Part shown: positions 8,730-16,147 of the stretch, piece after piece | How the letters are laid out: each line of letters opens with the position of its first letter | Position numbering within the stretch: the first letter of the stretch is position 1 | DNA from: Ligilactobacillus aviarius | Lineage (GTDB): Bacteria > Bacillota > Bacilli > Lactobacillales > Lactobacillaceae | NCBI RefSeq assembly: GCF_001654615.1 | Contig: NZ_LWUD01000051.1 | Coordinates: forward strand, 1 to 64,000 | Direction: 5' to 3' | Length of the DNA stretch: 64,000 bases | Position numbers and translations under genes: made by a program | The notes under the pieces: generated by a model | Databases searched by the model: none | Seen by the model: the letters and a program-made list of their open reading frames with translations, nothing else | Told to the model about the DNA's origin: nothing

Positions 8730-9272
8730 TTAGTGAAGAATTTGATCAATCGGCATATCTGTTGACTCAATTTGCCAATCAGTACTTAAAGCCACTTGCT
8801 CAGGCAGTGCTAACGTTACCGTGTGCCCGTTAAATTTTTTCAAAAAACGATCATAAAAACCGCCACCGAATCCCACTCGCTGATGAGTATCCAAAGCATA
8901 TTTAATCCCGGGGACGATTAAAATATCGGGTTGGTTGTTGATCTTTTCCTTTTTCCATTCCGGCTCCCAAATTCCAAAATTACTCTTTTGAAAGTTTGTG
9001 TCTGAACTGATTTCAATAAAGTCCATTTGGTGATATGGGCGGGTGATTGGACAACAAACTTTCTTTTGATCTTTCAAAATTCGCTCGATCAGTTGATGCG
9101 TATCCAGTTCAGGAAAATTACTAATTGTAATTCCAATCGCCGTTGCTTTTTGATATTCGTCAAGTTTCAAAAACTGCGCAACTAATTTTTGCGTTTCACT
9201 TTCCCGTTCACTTTCCGGCTTGACCGTTAATTGATGTAACACATTTTTACGAATTTCTGCTTTACTTTCCAA
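8730..9272 (-). CDS. fthC: 5-formyltetrahydrofolate cyclo-ligase
   Basis: A 180-residue cytosolic enzyme that converts 5-formyl-THF to 5,10-methenyl-THF with ATP, returning stored folate to one-carbon metabolism. The C-terminal signature RVGFGGGFYDRFL is the family's phosphate-binding loop; the N-terminus (KAEIRKNVL) carries the basic residues typical of the family. Length is normal. The start overlaps the preceding permease gene by 11 bases, so it depends on that transcript. Confidence 0.9.
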   Translation of the reverse strand: MESKAEIRKNVLHQLTVKPESERESETQKLVAQFLKLDEYQKATAIGITISNFPELDTHQLIERILKDQKKVCCPITRPYHQMDFIEISSDTNFQKSNFGIWEPEWKKEKINNQPDILIVPGIKYALDTHQRVGFGGGFYDRFLKKFNGHTVTLALPEQVALSTDWQIESTDMPIDQILH

Positions 9273-10581
9273 GACCCTGCTCCTTTATTTTGGCTTTTTT
9301 AGTAATCAATTTATCAATGAAGTACAATGCAACCCCGCAAATCAATGCAATTATTCCAAAAAGAATTACCTTCAATTTGAGGTTCACTAAAATATAAACA
9401 CATACCAGCAATGAAAGCACTGGAACTAAAATTCCCCCGCGTAAATTAAAGGCTCCTTGTGGTAATTGTTCATGATGCCGTTGCCGCCGCCACTGTTTAA
9501 CAAACATTACCAGTGAAGTTGAGAAGTACTGAACAAGCGAGATGATAATTGTACATGGAACTAAGAAAAGGTAACCCCCACTTAAAATCAATAACGCACA
9601 TAATCCAGCAGTAATGATGATCGCAACGTATGGCGCCCCACTTTTCGATTTTTTACCAAAAAATTGTGGAAGCAGTTGGTGTTCATTTGCAAGGGACGAT
9701 GCAACGTATGGGGTACTGTATGATAGTGAGATTGCGACGCCCAAAACTGACCCAACCGTTCCAACTGTAATAATGACTTTTCCAAGATTCCCAAAGTGTT
9801 TTGCAAATGCAACTGCAAGCGGCAAGCTGCTGTGGGCAATTGAAGGTCCAACCGTCCCAATTGCAACAACGACCGTTGCAATATACAGTAACGTTACCGA
9901 AATAATTACGGCAAGTAACTCCCGCGGTAAATTCTTTCGCGGATTCCGCATTTGAGCAGCCGCAACCGGCAAAAAGGCAAACCCGGTAAACATGTAAAAT
10001 GCATTACTAAAAGCATTATTTACAGAATGAAAACTGTAATGGGCATTTGAAACAAAGTTAATTCGGTGAATAAACCAAATTCCAGCTAAAACGAAAATCA
10101 GCAAAACGCCAATCTTCAAAAACGTGGCGATATTATCAGCAATACTTGAAACCCGATCACCCATCAAACCGATAATTGCGATCACAAGAACGATTGCAAT
10201 TCCTGAAATGTCATAAACCAATTTATCTGAAAGCTGCGGAATAAATAATTTTAACGAGGTTAAAAAGGCGGCAATTTCAGTTGTGATCGTAATTACCCCT
10301 TGAAACCATGTAAAAAAGCCGACTTCAAATCCGGCAAACCGGCCGAATTCCTTATAGGCATATAGCCATGCAGCCCCATTTTGTTTCGTTTCACTTGATA
10401 ACGCCGCATAGCACAACGCCAGCAATAATGCTGACACGCCTGAAACAAGTAAAATTCCAATTAAGCTGTTTCCCGCCTTGGAATATAAACTGCCGGGTAA
10501 AAGAAAAATTGCTGACCCGACCATTCCATCAACGCCAAGTAAAAATGCTGAAAATGGACTGATTTTTTTATCCTTTGCCAT
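9262..10581 (-). CDS. APC-family amino acid permease
   Basis: A 439-residue membrane transporter with about 12 helices. The first helix contains GVDGMVGSAIFLLPG, the unwound G-x-G substrate region of APC transporters, and FTGFAFLPVAAAQMRNPRKN matches the conserved loop after helix 6. Sequence alone does not give the substrate. It overlaps the folate gene fthC downstream by 11 bases, an unusual pairing that may only reflect compact packing. The start follows a GGGGAGGAA ribosome binding site. Confidence 0.82.
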   Translation of the reverse strand: MAKDKKISPFSAFLLGVDGMVGSAIFLLPGSLYSKAGNSLIGILLVSGVSALLLALCYAALSSETKQNGAAWLYAYKEFGRFAGFEVGFFTWFQGVITITTEIAAFLTSLKLFIPQLSDKLVYDISGIAIVLVIAIIGLMGDRVSSIADNIATFLKIGVLLIFVLAGIWFIHRINFVSNAHYSFHSVNNAFSNAFYMFTGFAFLPVAAAQMRNPRKNLPRELLAVIISVTLLYIATVVVAIGTVGPSIAHSSLPLAVAFAKHFGNLGKVIITVGTVGSVLGVAISLSYSTPYVASSLANEHQLLPQFFGKKSKSGAPYVAIIITAGLCALLILSGGYLFLVPCTIIISLVQYFSTSLVMFVKQWRRQRHHEQLPQGAFNLRGGILVPVLSLLVCVYILVNLKLKVILFGIIALICGVALYFIDKLITKKAKIKEQGLGK

Positions 10582-10681
10582 TTAAATTCCTCCCCTGGAA
10601 ATTGTTTTAAATCTAAATTCAGTTTACCATTTTAGTCGCTGAATTCAGTTTAAAAGTCGCCAACTCCCATATCCATTGCGT

Positions 10682-12001
10682 CTAATTTGTATACCGCCAC
10701 TTCGAGTCCGTCAGTAAACGCGCAACCATTAGCCCTAACGGTAAGAACATCGCAATCAAGCACGCCTTAACTAACCAGTTAGCGCCGTCTTGCAACGTTA
10801 AGTTTCCAATTTCATATACAGCCCGGTAGAAGTAAAGTCCTGGAACCATGATAACGATCGATGGAACCGTGATTGCAATTCGCGGATAACCACTTCGTTT
10901 TTGAACCAACGAAGCCAAAATTCCGGCAGTAAATGCACCGAAGAAAGCCGCTGCCCCAGCTGGAATGGCAGTTAAATCAACTAATTCAAGCCGCAAAGTA
11001 TTAGCAATGGCACCAACAAAGCCGGCAATTACCGCCATTCGTGGTGTACTGTTGAACATCATTGAGAAACCATACACCCCAACGAAACTGGCCGGCAACC
11101 GCAAAAGCATCAATTCAAGCGGTGTAAGATGCAATGCAATAAAGTTTTCCGGTTTTAAGTGAACAAGCAGCGCAACTAGCCAGCCAACAAGCGTTGCAAC
11201 GACAATAATCGTTAATGCGTACGCCAGTCGTTCAAGCCCTGAACGCATGTCAGTTTTCGCAATATCCAATCCGCTTGTAATAAACGGGAATCCTGGAATC
11301 ACAAAAAGCATCGCCCCAATGTACCCTGCCTCGTGACCAGAAGCAACCTGAAAAATCATTTTTAAAACGTCAAAAATCATTGCGTATGACAAACACGAAA
11401 CCGCTACACTAGCTGCAACGCCAGCTAACGCCGTAATGTGTTTCGTTCCCATGATCTTCCGCACGTAGCTTCCAAGCGATGCCGCAATAAAGCAGCAAAA
11501 CATTTCAATCAATCCGCCGCCAAGTAAAAATACGAAGGCACTGCAGGCAAATCCCGCAGCAAGCGCAATCGTGATATTTGAATAGTTATTTGATTTTTGT
11601 TTAATTTTATCCAATGCTTGATTAACTTGCTTGGTTGTTAAAAATTGGCCATCTGCCTGAAAAGCGGCCACAAAATTTTCCAATTCACTTAACTGGATCG
11701 TGTTGATTCCAGCTGCTGGTAAAGATAGCGCTTGGGTCGTACTATGACCATTTTCATAACAGGTAAATTCAATTGAAACTAATCCAATATCGGCTGAACA
11801 CCGCACCCCCATCACCCGGGCCATTGAGTTCATTGATTCGCGTACCCGCCAAGCTCCGGTTCCGCAGGCAAGCATCATAATGCCGACCCGGCCGATAATT
11901 GTGGTTTTAGTTTGTAAGTCAGCATGCAGAATATTCTGATCCTCGTCTTCAAAGTCATGCCATGGAATATTCATATGATGCTGTTCGATCTGTCCGTCCA
12001 A
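10682..12001 (-). CDS. Threonine/serine exporter family protein (ThrE-like, fused form)
   Basis: A 439-residue protein with a soluble N-terminal part followed by about ten hydrophobic helices. It combines the two ThrE-family halves: the N-terminal ThrE domain (GVRCSADIGLVSIEFTC, then the segment FVIPGFPFITSGLDIAKTD near residue 240) and the C-terminal ThrE_2 domain from about residue 290. Other organisms encode the halves separately. Members export threonine and serine. The start is read as TTG/ATTG after AAGGGAG. A TATAAT at 12035-12040 on the minus strand can drive it as a single gene. Confidence 0.85.
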   Translation of the reverse strand: MDGQIEQHHMNIPWHDFEDEDQNILHADLQTKTTIIGRVGIMMLACGTGAWRVRESMNSMARVMGVRCSADIGLVSIEFTCYENGHSTTQALSLPAAGINTIQLSELENFVAAFQADGQFLTTKQVNQALDKIKQKSNNYSNITIALAAGFACSAFVFLLGGGLIEMFCCFIAASLGSYVRKIMGTKHITALAGVAASVAVSCLSYAMIFDVLKMIFQVASGHEAGYIGAMLFVIPGFPFITSGLDIAKTDMRSGLERLAYALTIIVVATLVGWLVALLVHLKPENFIALHLTPLELMLLRLPASFVGVYGFSMMFNSTPRMAVIAGFVGAIANTLRLELVDLTAIPAGAAAFFGAFTAGILASLVQKRSGYPRIAITVPSIVIMVPGLYFYRAVYEIGNLTLQDGANWLVKACLIAMFLPLGLMVARLLTDSKWRYTN

Positions 12002-12077
12002 TGTAATAAACTCCCTTAAAATATTTAATTAATTTAATTATATCACGGGTTCCAAGATCATAATTGGTAAATTTGAG

Positions 12078-12110
12078 TATAAAAAAACGCCTCATTTCTG
12101 AGTCGATTTA
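12078..12110 (-). terminator. Orphan terminator-like hairpin, near-copy of the tRNA-Ser terminator
   Basis: On the minus strand CGACTCA-gaaa-TGAGGCG is followed by TTTTTTTATA. No gene ends here on that strand. The sequence closely resembles the terminator at 13894-13930 (shared core CTCATTTCTGAG and the same A-run and TATA edge), placing related hairpins at both ends of the AT-rich islet. Confidence 0.5.
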
Positions 12111-12172
12111 TGGCATTCCCAATATTTGAAAATCCATTACTTTTAAATATTTATTTTTGAGAACGATTTATA

Positions 12173-12178
12173 TATAAT
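12173..12178 (+). promoter_or_regulatory. Possible -10 element for the MazF-fold gene
   Basis: TATAAT in an AT-rich stretch 100 bases before the start codon at 12278. No convincing -35 at 16-18 bases was seen, so this rests on the hexamer and position only. Confidence 0.35.
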
Positions 12179-12230
12179 GATGATACATTTTCTCCCTAAT
12201 GAAATTAGATATTACACTATCAAATTTTTA

Positions 12231-12260
12231 TGACATTAAAAGCTAGCAAATTAGAAAGGA
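12231..12260 (+). repeat. Leader repeat, copy 1 (TGACATTAAAAGCTAG)
   Basis: The stretch TGACATTAAAAGCTAGCAAA and the following AGAAAGGA are repeated with one or two changes at 13256-13283, before the lipoprotein gene. It ends at the ribosome binding region, so it is part of the mRNA leader of the MazF-fold gene. Confidence 0.6.
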
Positions 12261-12277
12261 CATAAAAGGTATGCGTA

Positions 12278-13075
12278 ATGGCAAATTACAATCGAAAGTT
12301 TAACTTTGATGAAAAGTATCAAGATATTGAAAACTTAATTAATTTTTATTTCAATGCTGACGATTCAAATTATAAGGCATCCAGATTACCAAATTGGATA
12401 GACTTCTACGGTAAAACATTACTTAATGAAAAAAGATATAAGTTTTACAATAAATTTTCTCAGGGAACTGTCGTAACTATTGATTACGGTGTTCCGGTTG
12501 GTGGAGAAATGAGTGGTATTCATTTTGCAATTATACTTAGCAAAAACGATACTCAATATAAGAAAACGGTTCTAACCATTCCACTTTCATCACACATTAA
12601 TAAAGACCGAATTTCTCTGGGAAAAGATATTTTGTATCAAGCACAATTAAGTATGGATGATCAATTGCTTTGTTTAAAAACGAAAGTCCAATCATTAGAA
12701 AGAAAAATTACCGACTTAACCAATGATATTAAAAATTCTGAAAATGAATTGATTAGATTTAGAGCTCTCAAAAGTCCTTCAAAAAAAGATATTAATAAAA
12801 TTAAATCCAATATTAAAAAATATAAGAATGATCTTACTTTATTTATAAAAGATAAGAATTCCCTACTTGTTGAAGTTGATAAATTTAAAAAAGAATTGAA
12901 GCATTTAAATAAATATAACAAGAATTCATACGCTTGTTTAGATTCGATTGGTTCTGTAAGTAAATTGAAAATCAAAAAATTTTCTCAATACGGAATTAAT
13001 AGTAATATTTCAATTAGTGACGAAAATTTAAAATTATTAAAGAGAAGAATTAAAGATTTTATTGATATTGACTAA
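12278..13075 (+). CDS. MazF/PemK-fold protein with coiled-coil insertion
   Basis: A 265-residue soluble protein. Residues 60-107 look like the first half of the MazF/PemK toxin fold (QGTVVTIDYGVPVGGEMSG, then HFAIILSKN and TVLTIPLSS). Residues 126-213 are a Lys/Glu/Asn-rich heptad-like coiled coil. Residues 217-265 (CLDSIGSVSKLKIKKF ... LKRRIKDFI) resemble the closing strands and helix of MazF proteins, so the coil seems inserted into the fold. MazF relatives are mRNA interferases; activity here is inference. The gene is AT-rich, plus-strand and lacks an evident protein antitoxin gene. A small-RNA promoter overlaps its stop codon. The ATG follows AAAGGT by 7 bases. Confidence 0.7.
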   Translation: MANYNRKFNFDEKYQDIENLINFYFNADDSNYKASRLPNWIDFYGKTLLNEKRYKFYNKFSQGTVVTIDYGVPVGGEMSGIHFAIILSKNDTQYKKTVLTIPLSSHINKDRISLGKDILYQAQLSMDDQLLCLKTKVQSLERKITDLTNDIKNSENELIRFRALKSPSKKDINKIKSNIKKYKNDLTLFIKDKNSLLVEVDKFKKELKHLNKYNKNSYACLDSIGSVSKLKIKKFSQYGINSNISISDENLKLLKRRIKDFIDID

Positions 13076-13096
13076 ACCGAAAATCGTATATATAAT
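13068..13096 (+). promoter_or_regulatory. Near-consensus sigma-A promoter for a small RNA
   Basis: TTGACT (13068-13073), a 17-base spacer and TATAAT (13091-13096). The -35 overlaps the last codons and stop of the MazF-fold gene. It is among the best promoter matches seen in the window and points to the hairpin-rich stretch ending in a terminator at 13204. Confidence 0.75.
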
Positions 13097-13102
13097 ACAC
13101 TT

Positions 13103-13204
13103 AATGAAGCAAAGTCTTCGATACTTTTAGTATCTTTACGTATGATTTTCAGTGCCATAGATTTGGCGAGTGCTTAATCATTTACTGATTAAGCACTCTT
13201 TTTT
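13103..13204 (+). ncRNA. Putative small structured RNA, about 100 nt
   Basis: Between a TTGACT-17-TATAAT promoter and a strong intrinsic terminator lies a stretch with no plausible ORF but four hairpins in series: GAAG-caaagt-CTTC (13106-13119), GATACT-ttt-AGTATC (13120-13134), GCCA-tagatt-TGGC (13154-13167) and the 13-bp terminator stem. This is the anatomy of a free-standing small RNA. It matches no family I know (not tmRNA, 6S, SRP or tracrRNA). Its position beside a MazF-fold gene suggests a regulatory or RNA-antitoxin role, which is untested inference. Confidence 0.6.
13168..13204 (+). terminator. Terminator of the small RNA
   Basis: GAGTGCTTAATCA-tttac-TGATTAAGCACTC, a perfect 13-bp stem, followed by TTTTTT. 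It may also end read-through from the MazF-fold gene. Confidence 0.9.
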
Positions 13205-13255
13205 ACCCATTTTTTACCATATAGATATTTAAATTTTAATTTGTCCAAACCTTGA

Positions 13256-13283
13256 TGACAATAAAAGCTAGTAAAAAGGAGGT
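13256..13283 (+). repeat. Leader repeat, copy 2 (TGACAATAAAAGCTAG)
   Basis: TGACAATAAAAGCTAGTAAA followed by AAGGAGGT matches the leader of the MazF-fold gene at 12231-12260. The copies lie at the same relative place, just before translation signals, although the AAGGAGGT here is about 25 bases from the lipoprotein ATG. Confidence 0.6.
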
Positions 13284-13309
13284 GAGAATATTTTTTGGAG
13301 GTTTCTTAA

Positions 13310-13831
13310 GTGAAAAAAATTGTTTTTAGTTGTAGTGTCGTTCTGTTAGGAGTAGCTCTAACAGGCTGTGGCAGTCAAAGTCATAGAACAAATATACATA
13401 CCAAAATCAAATCAGAAAAAGTAAGCAGTTCAAAAAAGAATTCAAGCTCAGCAAAATCTAGTTCCAGTTCAATGAAGAGCTCTTCAAGTTTAACTTCATC
13501 AGTTGCTCAATCTGCTCCAGCAACTAATGCAAATACTCAAAATCAACAACAGAAACAAAATAACGATGTTCAACCACAAGCCGTTCAGCAAACCCAACAA
13601 GCGGTTACACCCCAACAGCCCGTTCAGCAAAATCAGCAATACACTGAACAAGGCCACTATCCAACATGGAAAGAAGGCAATGTATACTGTGCCCAACTAC
13701 CTGATGGTACAGTGATGAAACAAACCTTTGCCGATGGAGATGATCCGGGTACTTATCAAGGTAACCCCGAAGTCCAACGCGAAACTGCCCAGATGCAAAA
13801 CCAATGGAATAAGGAACATGGGATAAATTAA
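13310..13831 (+). CDS. Ser/Gln-rich lipoprotein
   Basis: A 173-residue secreted lipoprotein. The N-terminus MKKIVFSCSVVLLGVALTGC is a type II signal peptide with lipobox LTGC (C20). Residues about 34-66 are Ser/Lys-rich, 76-113 Gln-rich, both likely flexible linkers. A compact C-terminal part from about 115 (GHYPTWKEGNVYCAQLPDG onward) is the only region with normal complexity and would be the functional domain, held away from the membrane. GGAGG (13297-13301) precedes the ATG. Function unknown. It shares a leader repeat with the upstream MazF-fold gene and lies in the same AT-rich islet. Confidence 0.8.
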   Translation: MKKIVFSCSVVLLGVALTGCGSQSHRTNIHTKIKSEKVSSSKKNSSSAKSSSSSMKSSSSLTSSVAQSAPATNANTQNQQQKQNNDVQPQAVQQTQQAVTPQQPVQQNQQYTEQGHYPTWKEGNVYCAQLPDGTVMKQTFADGDDPGTYQGNPEVQRETAQMQNQWNKEHGIN

Positions 13832-13893
13832 ATATTACAAATAATAAATTTAAAATTCGGAGAGTTCTCTCAAAACGTATAAAGCAATAGTTT

Positions 13894-13930
13894 TATAAAA
13901 AAAAGACGTCTCATTTCTGAGACGTCTTTA
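13894..13930 (-). terminator. Terminator of tRNA-Ser
   Basis: On the minus strand AAAGACGTCTCA-gaaa-TGAGACGTCTTT followed by TTTTTATA, ten bases after the tRNA 3' end. A degenerate copy lies at 12078-12110. Confidence 0.85.
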
Positions 13931-13939
13931 CTTTCTTAA

Positions 13940-14030
13940 GGAGGATGGGAGATTCGAACTCCCGCGCCGAGTTGCCCCGACCTGACGGTTTTCAAGACCG
14001 TTCCCTTCAGCCAGACTTGGGTAATCCTCC
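13940..14030 (-). tRNA. tRNA-Ser (anticodon UGA)
   Basis: The minus strand folds into a tRNA with a long variable arm, as for serine. Acceptor stem GGAGGAT pairs with ATCCTCC; the anticodon loop CTTGAAA gives anticodon UGA; the T arm contains GTTCGAATC. The 3' CCA is not encoded. It lies alone in the 314-base stretch between the lipoprotein and the permease, between two terminators, which also makes it a possible integration target. Confidence 0.95.
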
Positions 14031-14107
14031 ATGTCTTTCAAACAACAGTATTAAGTTTATTAAATCTGATTCGGTTTGTCAACAACTTTTTTCAAAATTT
14101 TTTGTGG

Positions 14108-14140
14108 TAAAATAAAAAGACTACCCTTCAGCAGTCTTTT
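14108..14140 (-). terminator. Terminator after the APC permease at 14146
   Basis: On the minus strand AAAAGACT-gctgaagggt-AGTCTTTTTATTTT, just past the stop codon. Confidence 0.75.
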
Positions 14141-14145
14141 AAGTT

Positions 14146-15534
14146 CTATTTATTTGGATTCCTTAATCCATGACGGCAAATGTAAACAACCGTCAAGATA
14201 ATCAAGAGCACTGCTCCCACAGATACTGAGATCCGCGTGTCCGGATTAATGAACATAAAGATTACAATAATCAACATTGAGATCAATGCAAGGTAATTTG
14301 AAAGTGGATATAATGGTAACTTAAACGGATGGTCCTTCATAATATCTGGACTATTCTTTCGAAACCGCAATTCAGCAAGTAAAATTACTAACCACGGAAC
14401 CATTCCGGGAAGAACACTTGAACTAAAGATAATTACAAAAAGATTTGCGGTTGACTTGTTCAAAGCTGCCATGATTGTGTTTAACACGAATCCGAGTAAA
14501 ATTCCGCCTGAAATTGCTAAAATTGCAAGATTCGGCACTTTCCGCTTTGATAATTTACCTAGTACCTTTGGCGCATCACCTTCATGGGCTAACTTAAATA
14601 ACATCCGACTTGAACTATAAATTCCAGAGTTCGCCCCTGACATTGCGGCTGTTAATACAACAAAGTTAATAATTCCGGCAGCACTCGTAATTCCAATCTT
14701 CGCAAAGGTTTCAACGAACGGTGATCCGATTGAACCTAACTTATTCCATGGATAAATCGTAACAATTACAAAAATTGCGCCAACGTAGAAAATCAAAATC
14801 CGCCAAATAACCGATTTAACTGACTTAACAATTGCCTTTTGCGGTTCCTTGGCTTCACCAGCTGAAATTCCCAGCAATTCGATTCCCTGGTACGAACCAA
14901 CAACGATTGCCAGGGCAAACATAAATCCTTTAAATCCACCCGTAAAGAAACCGCCATTACTCCATAAGTTATGGAACCCAATCGGAATTCCGTGATGACC
15001 AATTCCAAAGACGATGATCAAAAGGCCAAGAATAATCATTAAAATAATGGTTACAACCTTAATCATTGAAAAATAAAATTCCAGTGTCCCGTATGTTTTA
15101 GCTGAAACCAAATTGGCTAAAGTAAGGAAAGCAATTACAACCAACCCGGCAATCCAGTCTGGCAAATGCGGCCACCAATAATTCAAATATTCCGTTGCCG
15201 CAACCACTTCACTCATTCCAACGATGATATATTCAATTACGTTTGACCATTCTGCCAAATAACCAGCAAGCGGATGAACATATTCCGTTGCAAAACTTGC
15301 AAATGATCCGGTCCCCGGGTTTACGTATAACATTTCCCCTAAGGCACGCATAATAACATATAATAATACCCCCACTAGGGCATAGGCTAAAATAACTGAC
15401 GGTCCTGTCCACTTGATCGTTGACGTTGAACCCATAAATAATCCAACCCCAATGGCCCCACCTAATGAAATCATTTCAAGCTGGCCAGCAGACATGGAAC
15501 GTTTTAACTTAATGTTTTTATCCTTTGACTCCAT
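14146..15534 (-). CDS. APC-family amino acid permease (AAT subfamily)
   Basis: A 462-residue transporter with 12 predicted helices and the signature of the AAT subfamily (AroP, CycA, GabP, LysP relatives): ISLGGAIGVGLFMGS in helix 1, SYQGIELLGISAGEAKEP in the loop after helix 6, and SGANSGIYSSSRMLF in helix 8. Members import amino acids by proton symport. The substrate cannot be assigned from sequence; the aromatic, D-Ala/Gly and GABA types share these motifs. Single gene with its own terminator. Confidence 0.87.
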   Translation of the reverse strand: MESKDKNIKLKRSMSAGQLEMISLGGAIGVGLFMGSTSTIKWTGPSVILAYALVGVLLYVIMRALGEMLYVNPGTGSFASFATEYVHPLAGYLAEWSNVIEYIIVGMSEVVAATEYLNYWWPHLPDWIAGLVVIAFLTLANLVSAKTYGTLEFYFSMIKVVTIILMIILGLLIIVFGIGHHGIPIGFHNLWSNGGFFTGGFKGFMFALAIVVGSYQGIELLGISAGEAKEPQKAIVKSVKSVIWRILIFYVGAIFVIVTIYPWNKLGSIGSPFVETFAKIGITSAAGIINFVVLTAAMSGANSGIYSSSRMLFKLAHEGDAPKVLGKLSKRKVPNLAILAISGGILLGFVLNTIMAALNKSTANLFVIIFSSSVLPGMVPWLVILLAELRFRKNSPDIMKDHPFKLPLYPLSNYLALISMLIIVIFMFINPDTRISVSVGAVLLIILTVVYICRHGLRNPNK

Positions 15535-15734
15535 TTTGCTACTCCTTACTTTATCAAAACTAATAATTATAGTATACCGTATAACTAAATTTAAGACACC
15601 ATTTATTTTTCAGTTAGTTTTCATTATTAGATTTTCATTTACGTTCCATTTATAAAAATTTAATTCGACTATTATCTAAAGGATTAGAATTGGACGTTTT
15701 TTTAAACCGAAATTTCGCGTGATTCTTAATTAAA

Positions 15735-15768
15735 ACAAAAATGGTCGAGAAAAATCTCGACCATTTTT
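15735..15768 (-). terminator. Terminator after the 85-residue gene
   Basis: AAAATGGTCGAGA and TCTCGACCATTTT form a 13-bp stem with a 4-base loop and flanking A and T runs, directly at the stop codon at 15769. The rest of the 15535-15734 stretch is AT-rich and shows only the permease promoter region. Confidence 0.85.
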
Positions 15769-16026
15769 TTACGCTTGATCCCACATATGACGTAACCGCA
15801 AGCCATCGTCACTTACCTTTCCCGATGGATCGGTTGCATTTGCAATTTCGTATGTGAACCGATTCCATAATTCTTGATATTCATCTTCCGAACCGCTGCG
15901 CCATACTTGATGACTTCCATCATAATCTGCCAATTTTGATCCAAGCATCCCATAAATTCCTGGATACTGCTTTTTAAGAAAATCAAGATCATCATTCTTG
16001 AATACTAAACATTTTAATTCAGCCAT
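15769..16026 (-). CDS. Small conserved hypothetical protein, 85 residues
   Basis: A short acidic cytosolic protein with no signal peptide, membrane segment or known motif; aromatic residues (Trp, Tyr, Phe) are frequent in its second half. It has a strong ribosome binding site (GGAGGGG) and its own terminator, so translation is well supported. An intrinsic-terminator hairpin lies in its leader 40 bases before the start, suggesting attenuation. I do not recognise a family. Confidence 0.65.
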   Translation of the reverse strand: MAELKCLVFKNDDLDFLKKQYPGIYGMLGSKLADYDGSHQVWRSGSEDEYQELWNRFTYEIANATDPSGKVSDDGLRLRHMWDQA

Positions 16027-16057
16027 TTTTACCCCTCCGATATATTAAACCAACCGA

Positions 16058-16088
16058 CAAAAAACTCCGCTTCATTATTGAAGCGAAG
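16058..16088 (-). terminator. Leader terminator (attenuator or sRNA end) before the 85-residue gene
   Basis: On the minus strand CTTCGCTTCA-ataa-TGAAGCGGAG followed by TTTTTTG. No coding gene ends here; a promoter lies 60 bases upstream (16148-16176). It is therefore either an attenuator of the downstream gene or the end of a short RNA. Confidence 0.7.
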
Positions 16089-16147
16089 AATCATCAATTT
16101 CAATCTTGACAGGCTTATAGAAAAGTCTTTATTCATCATCTATTCTT

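Noticed and set aside
12661-12975. 104-codon frame antisense to the coiled coil
   Set aside because: Hydrophobic shadow of a Lys/Asn-rich region; no start signals, and the sense protein has clear fold features.
13103-13204. tracrRNA or type III toxin-antitoxin repeat array
   Set aside because: No CRISPR array or cas gene in the window, and the RNA shows no tandem repeats; it is kept as an unclassified small RNA.
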